DNA of 64,000 bases from Cenococcum geophilum 1.58 (lineage: Eukaryota > Ascomycota > Dothideomycetes > Gloniales > Gloniaceae): NCBI GenBank assembly GCA_001692895.1, contig KV748181.1, forward strand, positions 3,787,640 through 3,851,639. The letters run 5' to 3'. The translations under genes and the position numbers were made by a program. Of this stretch, positions 33,313 through 47,260 are shown piece after piece. Position 1 is the first letter of the stretch, and the number at the start of each line of letters is the position of its first letter. Under the pieces are notes generated by a model. That model ran no database searches. It was not told the origin of the DNA and saw only the letters and a program-made list of their open reading frames with translations.

Positions 33313-34031
33313 GGTCGCCACTATTCATACACCCCCTAAATGATATACGTACACCCTCCAATTGATACGCATACACCCCCTACCTTATTTGGTTTAGATG
33401 CTTCCCCATCAAGTTAGATGATTCCTCATTAAGTTAGAATATCACGTGCGTTTGATTTGTTTGCGCCTGCATCACGAAAATCAAAGTGCGAGTCCATAGT
33501 ATTTCGCTCAAATGCTAAGGGCTCTCTACGAATTAATCTGTCGACGCGATTGGCAATTGTAGAGCTAGTTATAGAGTTAATTGGCCGACCGCCGCGACGC
33601 TCTACAATTGCAGGCTCTTGAATGCGAAGCAGAGGTGTTGATTTAGGTCCCACCGGGCGCAGGCGCGGGCGCGGGCGTGGGCGCAGGCGTGGGCGCATGC
33701 GTGGGCGCGAAGCAGAGGTAGCAGCACCCAAATCAGTTTGCGCGACGCCTCACAAAGCACTGCGCAATCCAATTAATTGACTCAGGCGCGATCCAAATTT
33801 AGACTCTACTACTTATACTATAACTAAAATCAAGACTTGATCGTGAGGTTGCAGTTATAAAACTTACATAGCGCGCACTTTGATTTTCGCGATGCAGACG
33901 CAAACAAGTCAAACTCACGTGATATTCTAACTTAATAAGGAAGCGTCTAAACCAAATGAGGTAGGGGGTGTATGCGTATCAATTGGGGGGTGTACGTGTA
34001 TCATTTAGGGGGTGTATGAATAGTGGCGACC
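33313..34031. mobile_element. hAT-like MITE with perfect 8-bp target duplication
   Basis: 719 bp flanked by ATAATTAA at 33,305-33,312 and 34,032-34,039. Its ends begin GGTCGCCACTATTCATACAC and are inverted: left arm about 33,313-33,490, right arm about 33,873-34,031, differing by a roughly 20-bp tandem duplication in the left arm and scattered transitions. An 8-bp duplication is characteristic of hAT transposons (also P and Merlin). There is no transposase. The centre has a GC-rich hexamer array (GGGCGC/GGGCGT, about 33,655-33,711) and a 100-codon minus-strand frame with an Arg/Pro-rich start, which I regard as incidental. Confidence 0.88.
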
Positions 34032-34413
34032 ATAATTAATTCTAGAGCTTAAAAAATCATCTAAAGCTACTTATAGATATATAATCTAGTAATCGTGATA
34101 CTTTTTTAGTATTTAAATTTTATAGTCCTTTGTTAAAAGTCTCTTAGTTTTACTAACTTCCTACTAAACTTACTATATTTAGTATATAATTTCTATTAAC
34201 GTATTCCACCACCGAGCCGGCAGAACCACCGAGCCGGCAGATTTTTCTTGGCACGACTAACATTAAATATAAAATATATATTTATTTATTACTAGCTAGA
34301 GAACATACGTCCGATACACTCGTATTAGATTTAAAAGCTTCTTCTTTATCTATTTTACACGTACAAGCGTTATAGCCAGTCTCTCCACAATTTCTATAGT
34401 GCCGTTGAGTTAG

Positions 34414-35632
34414 TTAGGCTTTTTCTTGACCACCACTACCACGAGCCTTCTTAGATGGCTGAGGTACGATAGATACTTCAGTAGCTACGTACGATGCTGC
34501 TATACCATACTCCATCGTACCACCATGCTGGATCCGCTTCCGTTTACGCGCTTTACGCTTAGTTATTTCTATTAATTGCTCTTTAAGCTCTCGTACGCGG
34601 GCCTCCATAAGTACATTCTTATGTAGCATCTCTTTAGCTCCTTTTATAAGCTTCAAGAAGCCTTCTTAGGCTGTTATTGGTGATTGTACGAAGGATTGGC
34701 CTACTAGCTTTGATTATGATCTAAATTCATACATATTATTTGGAGTCTTTAACTGCCATAGTGTTTCTAGTAGGGGTGCTGGTGGTGGGGTACGTAATCG
34801 TATGTTAAGACGATTAATAACAACCTGCGCGTTAATAGGGACTAGTCTAGATACCTTAAAGGCCTTCTTGCAGTTATTGTACGTAAACACGTCAAAAAAC
34901 GCGTGTTTAAAGGCTGGAAGGAAGCCTTCTTTATTAATATGGTAGACGCGTTTACGTGCCAAGTCTTATACGTGCTATAAGTACTTCATCTTTAACGGCG
35001 AGAAGTATACTATATTAAGTGGCTATAGTATATACGATGAATGCGCAGGTATATAGAGGGTAAGGATCTTTCGTACAAGGCAATAATCCTTAAAATCTTG
35101 GTTAAGGTGGCTCTCATAGCCATTGAGGATAAGCAGCCTATATAACCCTACTTAACGCGTCTTTATATGCTTATTAAAGTGCTTTAACCACTTAAGACTA
35201 AGCGCGTTATTTATCCAGCCATTCTTAGAGACTGAAAGCTTCTAATTATACGGTATATCTGCTTCTTTATACTATATAGAGATATAGACGCGTCCTTTAT
35301 AGATAATAAATGGTGGGGTTATATACCCAGCAGCGCAGATACTCTAGATTACTATAACCTATTCCCGATCGCCTAGCTATATAAAATTAGGCCTTATACG
35401 TCTTTCTAAGCCTGTAACAACTTTTATAGAGCTAATTATACCCATCTAAAAGCCTATCTTATTAAAGTTATAAATATCGTCGTCGTAAATACCGTACTTT
35501 GTCTTTGTATCCCATATAAGCTTAAACCACGCGTTAATAACCTTTAGATTTTCCTAGAGTATCCTCTAGCGGTCCTTTACTTAATTAAAAGCTATCTTAA
35601 GCTCCTTTATACGAGAAACGAATCGTCTAGGC
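34414..35632 (-). pseudogene. pogo/Fot1 transposase relic, middle and C-terminal part
   Basis: Read on the minus strand from the retrotransposon junction at 35,632 down. Recognisable pieces are AWFKLIWDTKTKYGIYDDD with YNFNKIGF (the family D-containing YN.DE.GF region, here with Asn for Asp), then near 34,962-34,714 GFLPAFKHAFFDVFTYNN and LVPINAQVVINRLNIRLRTP, then near 34,656-34,414 a Lys/Arg-rich tail (KRKARKRKRIQHGG). The order matches the DDE domain and C-terminus of fungal pogo transposases. Several stops and Asp-to-Asn type changes, as RIP causes, make it inactive. Confidence 0.88.
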
Positions 35633-36054
35633 TATAACGGAATCTTATAGCAGGAACTACGGTGGGCTTATTATTAGGCTAGGTGTGTAGGTAAAGCAAG
35701 TTAAAGTTAACAACGAATAATAACTAGTGGAGTGGTTGCCTAATAGATTAACTCTAATTATATTCTAAGAATTACTATAAGGAAGGAACTATCTAGGTAG
35801 GGACTAAGGGTCCTTAAATACATAACCGTACTCCTATAAAATCCTTCTTATATATAACGTACGTCTTATATATAAGGTATATAAGTTCCTCTTATTCCTC
35901 TTGTTTAATATATAGCATATTATATAACCTTAGTTACTATTCCTCGTTATATAGTTCTATTAGCTCTATCCTAGACCGTACTTAAATTAACTAACTAGCT
36001 TCTTCCAACTCCTCTTCTAGTAGTTGTAGTATTGTACTTAAAGCGTCCGTAACA
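35633..36054 (-). repeat. Family A LTR, 3' copy
   Basis: 422 bp, aligned over its full length to the copy at 49,502-49,923 with mostly C/T and A/G differences. This copy is the more AT-rich of the two, suggesting heavier RIP here. Confidence 0.92.
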
Positions 36055-39000
36055 CTATCTCCCTCCTCTCTATCTTCGTCCTTAAAGATTCCTAATATCT
36101 CCAAGTCGTTTACTAGAGGTGTAATATCCGTTTAATTAATTTAGTTAATATTATTGCTTATTATACCTAAAGCAATTTCTTCTTTATACGCCCAACGTCG
36201 TGCTCGCACTGTTGCTATAATATTATCTCTTAGTAAGATTATACTGTCTCCGTATTCTCGCTGTTCGAAAAAGGGGTTGGTTTACGTTATATTAGCGAAC
36301 CTATCTTCACAACAACCGTCCTCTTGCTTAAAGTACACTAAAGCAAATATTTATTTATCCTATAACGTTCGCTCCACTTTTAATGCTAAATATACGCGAC
36401 CTATTACTCTTAATAGTCGTCTAGTTCCCTAATTAATTTGTCTTAGGGTCTTATATTTAATCTACTACTACGCGGCTAGATAGTAAACTGTCTTAAGCCC
36501 TTACTAAGTTAGAACGTTCTTAGGATACGGAATAGAAGGCCCTAGATACTTAGATCGCGGCGTCTACTTATCTACTCCATCTTAAGAAGGTTCGTAAGAA
36601 GGTGCGTTTTAAGGAGTAGAAACTTATAAAACAAGGTTTATAGGAACTTAGTAATAAAAAAATAGATTCTCTTCTAATAGAGAAGGAAATAGATCTAAGT
36701 AGTTTAGTAACTGCTCTTCCTAGGTCCCCCTTAGGTGACTTATTCTTTAGCGATACTTTTTTTTAATACTTCCTAACCTAATCTCTTCTAATACTCCTGT
36801 ACCTTTCTTATAGCATTCTTTAAATTTTTTAATAGCTCCTAGGTAGTCTTAGTGTAGCCTATTTACTTAACCTTGTACTATATCTTATTATTAATATCCT
36901 TATAACTAATAATCTTTAAAACTTACTACTTATCTTCTTCCTATCCTTTATATATGTCTACTTTATAAACTAGTGGCTTAATATTCCCATATACTGGCTT
37001 TAGTATTGCGATATGCTATATAGGGTAAATCTTTATTTTGGCTAGTAGGTTTAACTTAAACGTAATTAGTAAAATCCTTTATATAATTTTAAAAGGTCCT
37101 AGTCTAATATAGTCTAACTTCTTATTTAGTCGTTAACTCTTAAAATTTTTGTATAGTAGCCACACTTTATCTCCCTCCTTAAGATCTAGTCCCTTAGATC
37201 TCTTAGCATTATAGTACTTTTTTATTTTCTCTTATACTTTCTTTACTGATTCTATAAGGTCTATATAAAGATTTATTAACGTCTTTATTCTTTCTTTAGC
37301 TATACTACTCGTTTTCTTTACTTGCTATAGTAATAATAATATCCTTAACTTATATCNATAATTCGCCTTAAATGGTAATATGCCTATTCCTTCTTAAGGT
37401 GTTATATTATATATAAACTATATAACTGGTAATAGCGATACCTAATTATTCTACGCATAATTAATATAATGCCTTAGATACTGCTCTAGTGTCTAATTTA
37501 ATCTTTCCGTTTAACCGTCTGTCTGTAAATAATATATAGTAGAAGTTACTACCCTAACTCCTTACTCCGCTAAGAATACCTCCTAAAATACTACTATAAA
37601 TCTTAGATCCCTATCTAATATAATTTTACTTAATACTCCGTATCTTATAAACACTTCTTTAATATAGATTTTAGCGACATCTTCCGCTAAGATTTCTTCC
37701 GTGTACGCTATAAAGTATCCCCACTTTATAAGCTTATCTACTATTACTAAAATTACGTTATAATCTTGTCCGGTAATAGGATCTCTTAATTTTAGCAACT
37801 TAATAATAAAGTCCTATAATATAACCTCCTATAGTCTCTCTGGTATTTTAATAGGTTGTAGCCCTCTATATAGCTTATGCCTTATTAGTTTATTTCTCTG
37901 GCAATCTAGATACTCTTTAGTAACCCTTCTAGCTATTCTCTAAATTCCGTTAATAATATACTCCTCTTAAAGTCTTAACACTAAGCCCATAGCTCCATTA
38001 TGTCCTTAAGTTAGTCCTTTATAGAAGTCTTCTACAAACTGCTCTACTATACTTCTTAGGATATACTTTACTTCTCAATTTTCATATATATCTATCTATA
38101 GATCTTCTAGCTGTGCTTCTAGAATTCTTTATACCTAAAAGCTTTCTAGTATCTTATGGACTTTTTCTAATTCGTTATTTTCTTAAGTCGCTGCAATTTT
38201 TAGATAATTATATCTAATTAATCCGTCTGTATCTTTTTATAGTAAAGCCCCTAATAGCTTCTTATTGTTTTATAGTTCAGCCTTTTAACTTAGAGCATCT
38301 GCTTATATATTATCTATACCCTTAGTATACTAAATCTTAAAATAGTATTCCGTAAGCATCTCTACCCATCTAACCTATCTTTAGTTAAGTTCCTTTATTA
38401 TTAGAAATCCTGTTAGGTTCTTATAATCCATCTTAACTATAAATAGTTTCTCTATACCTTGCAAGAATGCTCTCTATTTTTTTAATGCTGCTACTATATC
38501 TAATAACTCCTTATTATAGATGTTATAGTTTAACTCTAGTAGTGTTATCTTTTAACTATAGTATGCCACTAGGTGCCATCTATCTTAATACCGTTATATA
38601 AAGCATACCCCTAGTATATAGTCTAATATATCCGTTTCTATAACTATTTCTAGTCCTAGTTAATAGATCTTAAAAACTGGCTCTTAGGTAAACAACTTTT
38701 TGACTTTCTTAAAGAGTTCTCTCTATTCCTCTCCCTATGCCCATAGTTCTTCTTTCTTCATTAACTGCGTAAATGGCTTAATATCCTTTAACTATTGCGC
38801 TATAAACCTTCTGCAGTAATTATAAAACCCTAGAAACAATCTTAACTGCGTAATGTTCTCTAGTTCTTACCAATTTACTATAGCCTTAATCTTCTTTAGA
38901 TCTATACTAAGTTAGCCTAGTTTAATAATAAATCTAATAAAATCGGTCTTCCTAGTAAAGAACTCGCATTTCTCAATTGCTACTAGCATCTATTCTTTTT

Positions 39001-41106
39001 ATAGTCTCCTTAAGACCCATTTAACGTGTTCTCTGTGTTCTCCCTTAGTTATTAAGTAGATAATAATATTATTAAGATATACCATAACAAATTTATCTAA
39101 GTATTCTCCTAATACATTGTTAATATACTTCTAGAACGTTGCTAGTATATTTATAAGCCTAAATTATATAACTAATGGTTTATATAGTCCTTTCTTTAAC
39201 CTAAAGGCTGCCTTCCATTTATCGCCTTCCTTAATTCTAATCTAATGGTATACCTATCTTAAATCTATCTTTATAAAGATTTGCGTATTACCTATTCTAT
39301 CTTAGATTTCGCTAATTAAGGGTAAAAGATACCTATTCTTTCTGGTAATGCTATTTAACTATCTATAGTCAATACACAGCCTTAGTTTACTATTCTTCTT
39401 TAGTATAAACAGTACTAGATAACCTACTGATAATTGCAATGGTCTAATATATCCCTTTATAGATTTTCTTAAACAAACTCTTTTAATGCTCTACCTTCTT
39501 CTTTAGTAAGCTTGTAGATTGGAAAGAACCTTAAACTTATTCCTAGTTCTAATTCTATCTTATAGTCCTATGCTATATACTCTAATAGCTTTTTACTTTC
39601 TGGCGACTATAGTTTCTTGCCATACTTATGGTATCTTTTTAGTATATAACTTAATCCTTTTTCTGTTTCTTTATAGGTTGCTCCTACTTAGTACTATACT
39701 AACTTAGCTTATTATCGTATCTTATAGCGTTAAGTATTTCTAATATTGACTTAACCTATAATCTAATCAATCCTTAGATTATATTCCTATAACTAAGGCA
39801 TCCCTAATACTGCCTTGTCCCGTCCCAATAGTAGAATATTAAAAGATATCTCAATTTGTCTTCCTTTAATAGTTATCTAAATAGGTCCTATTTTAAGATT
39901 AATAATCCCTCCTCCGTAGGCTATTAGATCTCCTAAAATCGTAACTAATAGGTAAAGTTGCTCCTTCTATCTATAAGGTAATCCCATTCTCTTAACTACT
40001 ACTAATAAGATATAGTTTTATATTACTCCACTATCTATTAGCGCTTTAAACTACTAATCTTACCAATTAACTTATAAATTTAGGTGTTATCCTTAAATTC
40101 CTTTAAGGGTCTAAGGCTCTACTACTAGCTCCCTCTAGTCCTATAGGCCTCTACTTTTCCTAACTATTAGCTGCTTAATCCTTATGTACTTAGCTCACTC
40201 TTTAGCTAATACCTAGTTCGCTTTTTATCTTCGATATACTATAAATACGTATTCTCTAGGCATTCCTACTACTATTATCCGTCTAAGCATTCTTCCATAA
40301 GGAATCTTCCTAGTTAAAGTACTAAACTTCCTTTCTTCTAAACCTCTACTGGATGCTATCTATATATATATTTGGCATTCCTATACTATCGCTTATCTAT
40401 TATCTAGTATATCCTTATAGGGTATTTCTAATTCTTTTCCTTCGGATTCTTATATATATCGCATATATCGTCTACGCACGCGATCTATAATAACGTGTAG
40501 TGTGCCGGGTGCTTTAAGTTAACTCTTAACTTATCTTCATCTTTAAGTTTAAACCTTTGTTGTGCTAATTTAAACGTTATAACTTTGTTTGCAGGTATTA
40601 AGATATATCTCTTGCTTCTCTAGTCCTCTAATTGTTCCTCTAAATCCTTTAATATTATAATTAAGGCTCCTTTAATATGCGTTATAGCCTTTTCTATAAT
40701 TGGGTGGTCCTAGATAACTTTTTTATCCAACTATATATAGAAATCTTCCTACTTATTATTATGCCTCTGCCTATACTACTTTTAGTATAGCTACTAGAGT
40801 GTATACGGTTTATCCGTAAGGAAGTATCTTCTTATTACTACATTATAATAGCCCTTTATATATTGTTCTTTAAACCTAGTTAGGATCCCTAGATCCTCTT
40901 TATCTTCTAGTTTAATAAGCTACTTAGCTCTTAATATACCTGCCCTAAGCCTATTAGTAATTCTTTATACTAGTACCCTATCCTTTATACGTCCTAATAT
41001 GCTAGATCTCTTATCTAGTTTCTGTTCTTATTATGCGATAATTCTTTACCTAAACTCCTCTATAGTTTCTTTTAGTTTACGTCTCGCGCTCTAATCCTTA
41101 AAGTTC
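36055..41106 (-). pseudogene. Family A pol relic (protease, RT, RNase H, integrase)
   Basis: Minus-strand pol of a Ty3/gypsy element. The integrase core is readable at about 37,798-37,583 (VILVIVDKLIKWGYFI, then YGVLSKIILDRDLRF). The RT active-site strand is at about 39,095-39,060 and reads VYLNNIII, where intact elements have YLDDI; both Asp codons (GAT) have become AAT. RNase H should lie between them (about 38,300-38,900) and protease above 39,800. The order RT before integrase is the Ty3/gypsy order. Stops occur every few dozen codons. Confidence 0.85.
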
Positions 41107-41111
41107 TCTTA

Positions 41112-41304
41112 TGTCACGGAACGGGGGCAGTGGCTACAGAGCGTATGTATTCGAGGAGTCTATAAGACGTTGCGCGATCGATCGTAAGGGTCGAGGGCGT
41201 AAGGAGGTGATATACCTACGCGTAGCTGACATAAGCTGTACGCGAGGTGTGCGCGAGAGCACGGGGCTCTCCTATAGAGGCCCCTACGGTGGGGTTCCGT
41301 GACA
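41112..41304 (-). repeat. Family B LTR, 3' copy
   Basis: 193 bp, GC-rich in contrast to the AT-rich interior, with many CA and TG pairs still present. It runs from TGTCACGG to CCGTGACA. Confidence 0.93.
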
Positions 41305-41639
41305 CTACCCCCCCTCCTATAGAGGCGGAGCTCCGGCAACGCTGTGGTTACTATATACATTATAGAAGGGACACTTAAGGTATAGAAAAGAAAGGGGGGT
41401 ATCGCTAAAGGTTTAAAACAACGTTATGTGATAAGGCTTGGCATCTAAGAATCCGACTAATTAAATAACTTCGACCGCCGGTTGAAGTTCCTGGACATCT
41501 TAACAATATTCCGGTCACGTGATCGCACTTTACCGCAATCTAACGGCAATTTGCCCTTACGTGGCAATGTATAACGGTTTAANTCTATAAGGGCTCCTAT
41601 AGAGGATTAGGTATAAAATCTCTGCTTAGGCCCAGTTTT

Positions 41640-44600
41640 TGTAGGTTCGCGTAGTAAAAGTCGCTAATTAGATCCTTTGCATTTTCGAAGTCTTCCTATA
41701 GTTACTATTCTGGCTAATCTATATCAAATCCTATGTATATAGCTCTGTAGTAGAGCTGTTGTTCTCTACCTTTACCAAAGTATTTAGAGTTGATAATTCG
41801 TTTAACGGTCCACTCCTTATGGTTCTCGTCTTCGTTCTTATCTCGGATTAGTACTAGTAGGGGTTTAGGCTATATCTACCCCGGTAAGGGGTTAGGCTAA
41901 TAGAGGTGTAGTAGCTATAGGTAAAATATAGGCTATATCCCGCGGGTGGCTAGGGTAGGCGGGAGTTCTAGCTTATATGCGGCTTCCCTATTAATAACTC
42001 GTTTAATTGGATAGGGGCTGAGGTTCTTATAATTAAGTGACTTTATAGGCCTCTGCGTAGAGATATTGCGTATATTTAGCTATACCTAGTCACCAACACG
42101 CATCTCCGGTGGTGGCGTTCTATAGCGGTCGGCGAAGTAGGCCTACTTTGCTTAAGCCTAGGCCATTTCTCCCTTACAGTAGTTGAGTAGATTTTTTATA
42201 TAGTCTGCATACTGGTCGGCAAGTAGCATCTTAAGGCGTTTTCTATATAGCAGTTTCTTATTAATAGGTTCTAGTGGCTCTATGCCAGATTAGGGGTAAT
42301 AACCCTTATTCGCGAAGAACGGGGTAAGTTCTATAGTGGTTAAGACGTAGTTATTCGCTACGAATTTACCTAGTAGGAGGTAATCTACCCAGTTATCTTA
42401 ACTATAGGTAACTACCTGTTATAGGTACGCTTTTATACTGGCATTAGCGTTTTCCGGTTACCCAGTAGTTTTATAGTAGAAAGATGTAGATATCTTAACG
42501 GAGATGCCAAGGCGTTAGCAGATTCGTCTCCATATATTGGAGTTAAATTATATGCCTTAGTTAGACGTAATTAAGTTAGGTAGCCTATATAGTTAATAGA
42601 CTTCGCGGAGAAAGGCGTCAGTAACGTTGCTAACGGCTACGCCTTTAGTTGGAACGTAGTGGCGCTCTTTTATAAGTCAGTATATTATTATAAGGATGTT
42701 CTTATAGGTACGGCCGTGTCGTTTATAGGGTAGTAGGTCAATAATAAAATCTATGGCGATATCTGCCTATCGTTATATAGGTACTAGTAGAGGGTGTAGT
42801 AGTCCTTAGTACTTTATATTAAAGGCCTTAGCGCGCTTATAACCGTGGCAGGCGCCTATAAAGCGTTTAACTAAGTCTATTATTTTTGGCCAGAAGTAGT
42901 ATCGGCTAAGAAGCTTATAGGTTCCTCCTCTATCTAGGTAGCCGCTTAATTAGAGGTCATAGACCATTTAGATTAGTTGCCGTTGTAGATTTTCTAAGTT
43001 AGGGATAAATAGGCGACCTCTATAATAGAGCCTGTTCTCTTTTACTTCTAAGGCTGCTATATTAATCTAGCCTAAGCTTTAGAGGTTAATAGGTAGCGTA
43101 TAGGCGCTGGCGGTCTTTGCGGTAATAAGTTAATATAGTAATAGGTTAACAGAGGTGTTATATACTGTGGTAATAAGCTTATTAATTTCGAGAGGTAACT
43201 CTAGTTCTATGGTATAAAGCTAAGGTATAGTTGGCTCTATTGTAGGTAGTATGCCTAGGGCCAAATTTCGTGCTTTTAGGATTATCTATTATTGGAACTA
43301 ATTATAGGGGTCATCTTTAGACTAAGGAAGGTCTTATAAGCGGCGTGTTAGGCTATTAGGCTTAGTACCTTATACTCCTAATCTATATACAATTTTAAAG
43401 TTAAAACTAGAGAGAAACTTATTCTAATATGCTTGGCGTTAGTTTAGCTGCTTTATAGTTATAAAGTACTTAAGGTTACAATAGTTCGTGAGGACTTTAG
43501 TTGGCTAGTTGGGCTCTGCTAAGGAGAGTTCTGGTTAAAATTCTTTAAACACTTATATAATTATAAGGAGTTCTTTATTATAGATCTTATAGTTACACTC
43601 TTATAGTATAAGCTTAGATGAGTAAAATATAACTAGGTAAAGGAAACCGTCGTCACCTATTTGGGAAAGGACGCCTACGTTAACGTGGTCTAAGGAGTTG
43701 GTTTTAAGATAGAGTTATCATCCTAGTGTAAAGTGGGCTAGGATAGGTGCTTTAGTAAAGGCATTTTTAAGGTCTTAGAACGCCTTCTTATATTCGGGCA
43801 TCTAGGTAAAGCGTAAGTGCGTTTTTCTTCCTTTTACAGAAAGGCCCTTCGTTTACATTATTGCTATAAGTAGTGCTACTACGCCTAAGAAGTTGTATAT
43901 AAATTTCTGATAGAAGTTAGCGAAACCGAGGAAGGCTTATACGTCCTTAATGCAGTTAGGGGCTTACTATTTAGTAATTATGCGTACCTTCTTGGGGTTT
44001 ATACGGACACCCTTAGTGGTAACAATTAGTTTAAGGTATTTTACTTCTATGACTAAGAATTCGCATTTCTTTAAGTTAATATAAAGTCCTACGTCCCTAA
44101 GGCGCTGTAGGACCTTTTAAACGTGTTCGGTATACTTAAAAGGGTTATTATTATAAATAAGTATATTGTCTAGGTACGCGGAGCAGAAGTTATTAAGGTA
44201 GTCCTATAAGGCGTTATTAATATAGCTTTAGAAGGTGCCTAGGCCGTTATATACGCTAAAGGGCATAACGGTATATTTAAATTGGCCAAAGCGTAATACG
44301 AATGCAGTTTTCCATTCGTTACCTTCCCGTATTTAAAGATAGTTAAAGGCGGCGATAATATTAAGCTTAGTATAGATTTTGGCTTGGCTAAGCCGCTTAA
44401 GGGTCTCCCGTATAAGCGGTACTAGGTATTAGTTTTTAATCGTAATAGTGTTAAGTCCTCTATAGTTAACGTAGAATTAAATACCTCCTCTTAGCTTCTT
44501 AGTAAGAAGGATAGGGGCAGCTGCTAGTAATATACTGGGATAAATAAACCCTTTATTAAGGTGCTTGTTGATATACTTTCTTATAACTAAAAGTTCGTCT

Positions 44601-47240
44601 TTTAACATTAGGTAGGGTCTCTTATAAGGTAGTATTTTTCCTTATTTAATATTAATGGCATAGTCATCAGGTTAATATAGGGGGAGTATATCTGCGCCCT
44701 TTTATAAGCATATGTCGATAAAGTCGTAGTACCTCTTAGGGAGGAGCTTGCGGAGTTCTTCGTTGGTAAGTCCTTTTTTAAGTTTTATAAACTTCTTAAA
44801 GTCTAAAGGTGAAAGTCTGTGGAGTTCCACAGGGGCGTTATCTTCTAAAAGGTCAACTATGTCTATCCTATTACTATAGAGGACGTAGTTTTATTCTTTA
44901 TTAAGCTTATATAGTTATAATTAGGAAGCTACAGTAACGGTCTAGCCTTTCCTACGTGCTATACGGTAGAAGGCCGCGGCACTTATATAGTGGCAGTTGG
45001 TTATAGGTGGGGTAATAAGGGGTTTCTTAGGTTAATATCCTGGTAAGTAAATAGAGGCGGCTAAGCCATATCCTAGGCAAGTCTCTCTATAGTATTTAGA
45101 GTTAAAGGTTGCTTCTCTCTTTTCCTAGTTAATGGCGGGGTTGTATTATTTGAGCTAGCTTATTCTAAGGATAATAGGGTAGTTAGTAAGTAGTGTAATA
45201 TAGGCCCAGAGCTCTTCCTAGTGCCCGTTTATATCTAAGTAGAGTTATACTACGTAGGTAATCTTCTATACGGTATAACTACCGTTAGTAAGTTATAGGG
45301 CGTGGGCTTTAGTAAGGGGTAAGGTAGGTAGGTTATAAGTACGCATAAGTTAGGTATCTATAAATTAGTTAGTAGCTCCGCAGTTAATTATAGAACGGCT
45401 TTTATATTATTTTATAGCAGTAGTTCCTATTATAGGTAAAACTATCTATTTCCGTTTATTTATTTTTACTAAGTTATCTATTAAGCAAGCCGATATATAG
45501 ATCCCTCCATTATTAGGGCGTCCCAACCCGCGACTTAGGGCTAGGACTTAGTGTTTTCCGTTTCTATATCCGATTCTACTACTATTACTACATCTTCGTT
45601 TTGTACGGTAGTAGCATATAATAACGTATTTGGTGTTTAGGGCATTAGGTTAGGTATTAGGCGGCAGGTACTAAACCTAGCCATTAGGCAGTTTAGGTTA
45701 TCGCGATAATAGCCTTCTTAACGGCATCTATAGCAACGTCCTAATTTCTAGAGTAGCTCGCGCTCTCCGTCTAGGAGTTTTTACAGAAAGGTTGGTATAA
45801 AGAGGTTAATGTTAGCTCCAGTGGCACCTAAGGTAGTAGGCGTTAGTGGCTTAGTATATGTAGGTTTAGTAGGCCTAGAGGGCTTCTATAGAGAGGTCTT
45901 TAAGTAAAGGTTAGCAGTAGTAATCTAATTTAGTCGTTATTTAATCTTCTATAGGGCTGCTACTATCTCATAAACATCGTTGTAGTTATGGCTAGCGGCT
46001 ACGTAACTAAGGCGATAAGTAACTTTTTTAAGGAGATCCTCTTAGTCTTTAGTATCGTCTTAAGCGAGGGCTTTAGTGTATTCCTTGAATTTAATATAAA
46101 ACTCATTAAATAATTCGGTAGGGCTTATCTTTAGAGCACGTAGTTTAGCTTGGTTAGTAGCCAGTAGGTTATAGTCGCGGTATATTAGGTTAAGATTGTT
46201 AAAAACTTCTTAGTAAAACTGCCACTTCTAGGGGCCACTAGTCTCCTATTAGGCAAAGAGTCTATTAAATAGTATACCCTTTATTCGCCCAATAATATAG
46301 CTAATCTTAGTATCTTCTATAAGAAAAAGGCAGGCGCTCTAAGTTAGTTTCTCGCGGATTTACATCTTCTAGTAGCTATATTCCTTACAATCTCCTTAAA
46401 AGACTAGGGGATTAAGGTAGCGTATATTAAATCCTACGGTAGCAGTTTAGGTCCAATTATTATAGCTTTTATCGTTGCTGCTTTAGTAGGGGTTCCTATT
46501 AGGTAAAGCTGCTTAGCGCTAACCCTCCGTTAAGCGTTAAGTAGGTAAAGTTACTAGGGGCGTAAAGACTTAGGTGGCGTTATATATAGTAGAGAGGTAT
46601 CTAGTATTATTACAAATATGCTTATTAAGCTAAGATTATAGGTATTTAATTATACCTTCTTTTTCAGTAACCGTAGTAATTAGTGCAATCTTATTCTTCT
46701 TTAACTGTTAAACGTCACGTTTAGACACGCGGAGGTCGTCTTTGGTTTCTTAACGTATATTATCAGTGAGCGCTTCACAAGCTTATAGGTCTTGGATAAT
46801 ATCGCGATCTTAGGTAGTATGCATTTTAGCTCGTATAAGCTTTAGGTAGTAGTTCTATAAAAGGCGGTAGTATTTATTAGGGTCTTATACTACCATTTTT
46901 ACAAACGTCTTGGCGTCTTATATTTCGATTTTAATGGGTAGTAGCTCTTCTATTTACTTGTCCGTAGTTATATAGTCAATAAAAGATAAAACATTATCGG
47001 TATTTATCTCCTTAGGGGTTAGGGCTAATAAATCAAATTCTCTTGGGATTGATTGGCGTTGTAGGTTAAGTATAGGTATTAGATTGTTCTTTAGGTTTAA
47101 TATAATAGCTAGTAAGAAATATTGTCTTACTATTATAGGTTCCTTAGAAGTATAAAGTGAGGTAATTTATAGACACGCTGCTTCTAGCAGCACCTGCAGT
47201 ATTACAGAGACGTGGAATTGGTCATAGGCTAAGCGTCGGT
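41640..47240 (-). pseudogene. Family B gag-pol relic with C-terminal chromodomain
   Basis: Minus-strand landmarks from 5' to 3': a CCHC-type zinc knuckle near 45,760-45,690 (LGRCYRCR.EGYYRDN, last Cys changed to Asn); the RT site near 44,185-44,145 reading AYLDNILIY (YLDD in intact elements, second Asp now Asn); integrase between about 43,000 and 42,300; and a chromodomain near 41,840-41,690 (HKEWTVKRIINSKYFGKG, then LYYRAIYIGFDID, matching the W.VE.Il.....LeYlVkWkGy pattern). The end chromodomain identifies the chromovirus lineage, which targets heterochromatin. Frames are broken throughout. Confidence 0.85.
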
Positions 47241-47260
47241 GGTAAAAAGGCGCAACGTAA

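Noticed and set aside
33429-33731. A 100-codon frame inside the hAT-like MITE as a possible transposase
   Set aside because: Its N-terminus is a translated GC hexamer repeat and the rest has no hAT motif. It lies across the arm and centre of a non-autonomous element.
41112-41304. The two 193-bp direct repeats as a bacteriophage-type attachment site or promoter cassette
   Set aside because: Position, TG..CA ends, polypurine tract, 5-bp duplication and RT/chromodomain sequence between them identify LTRs.
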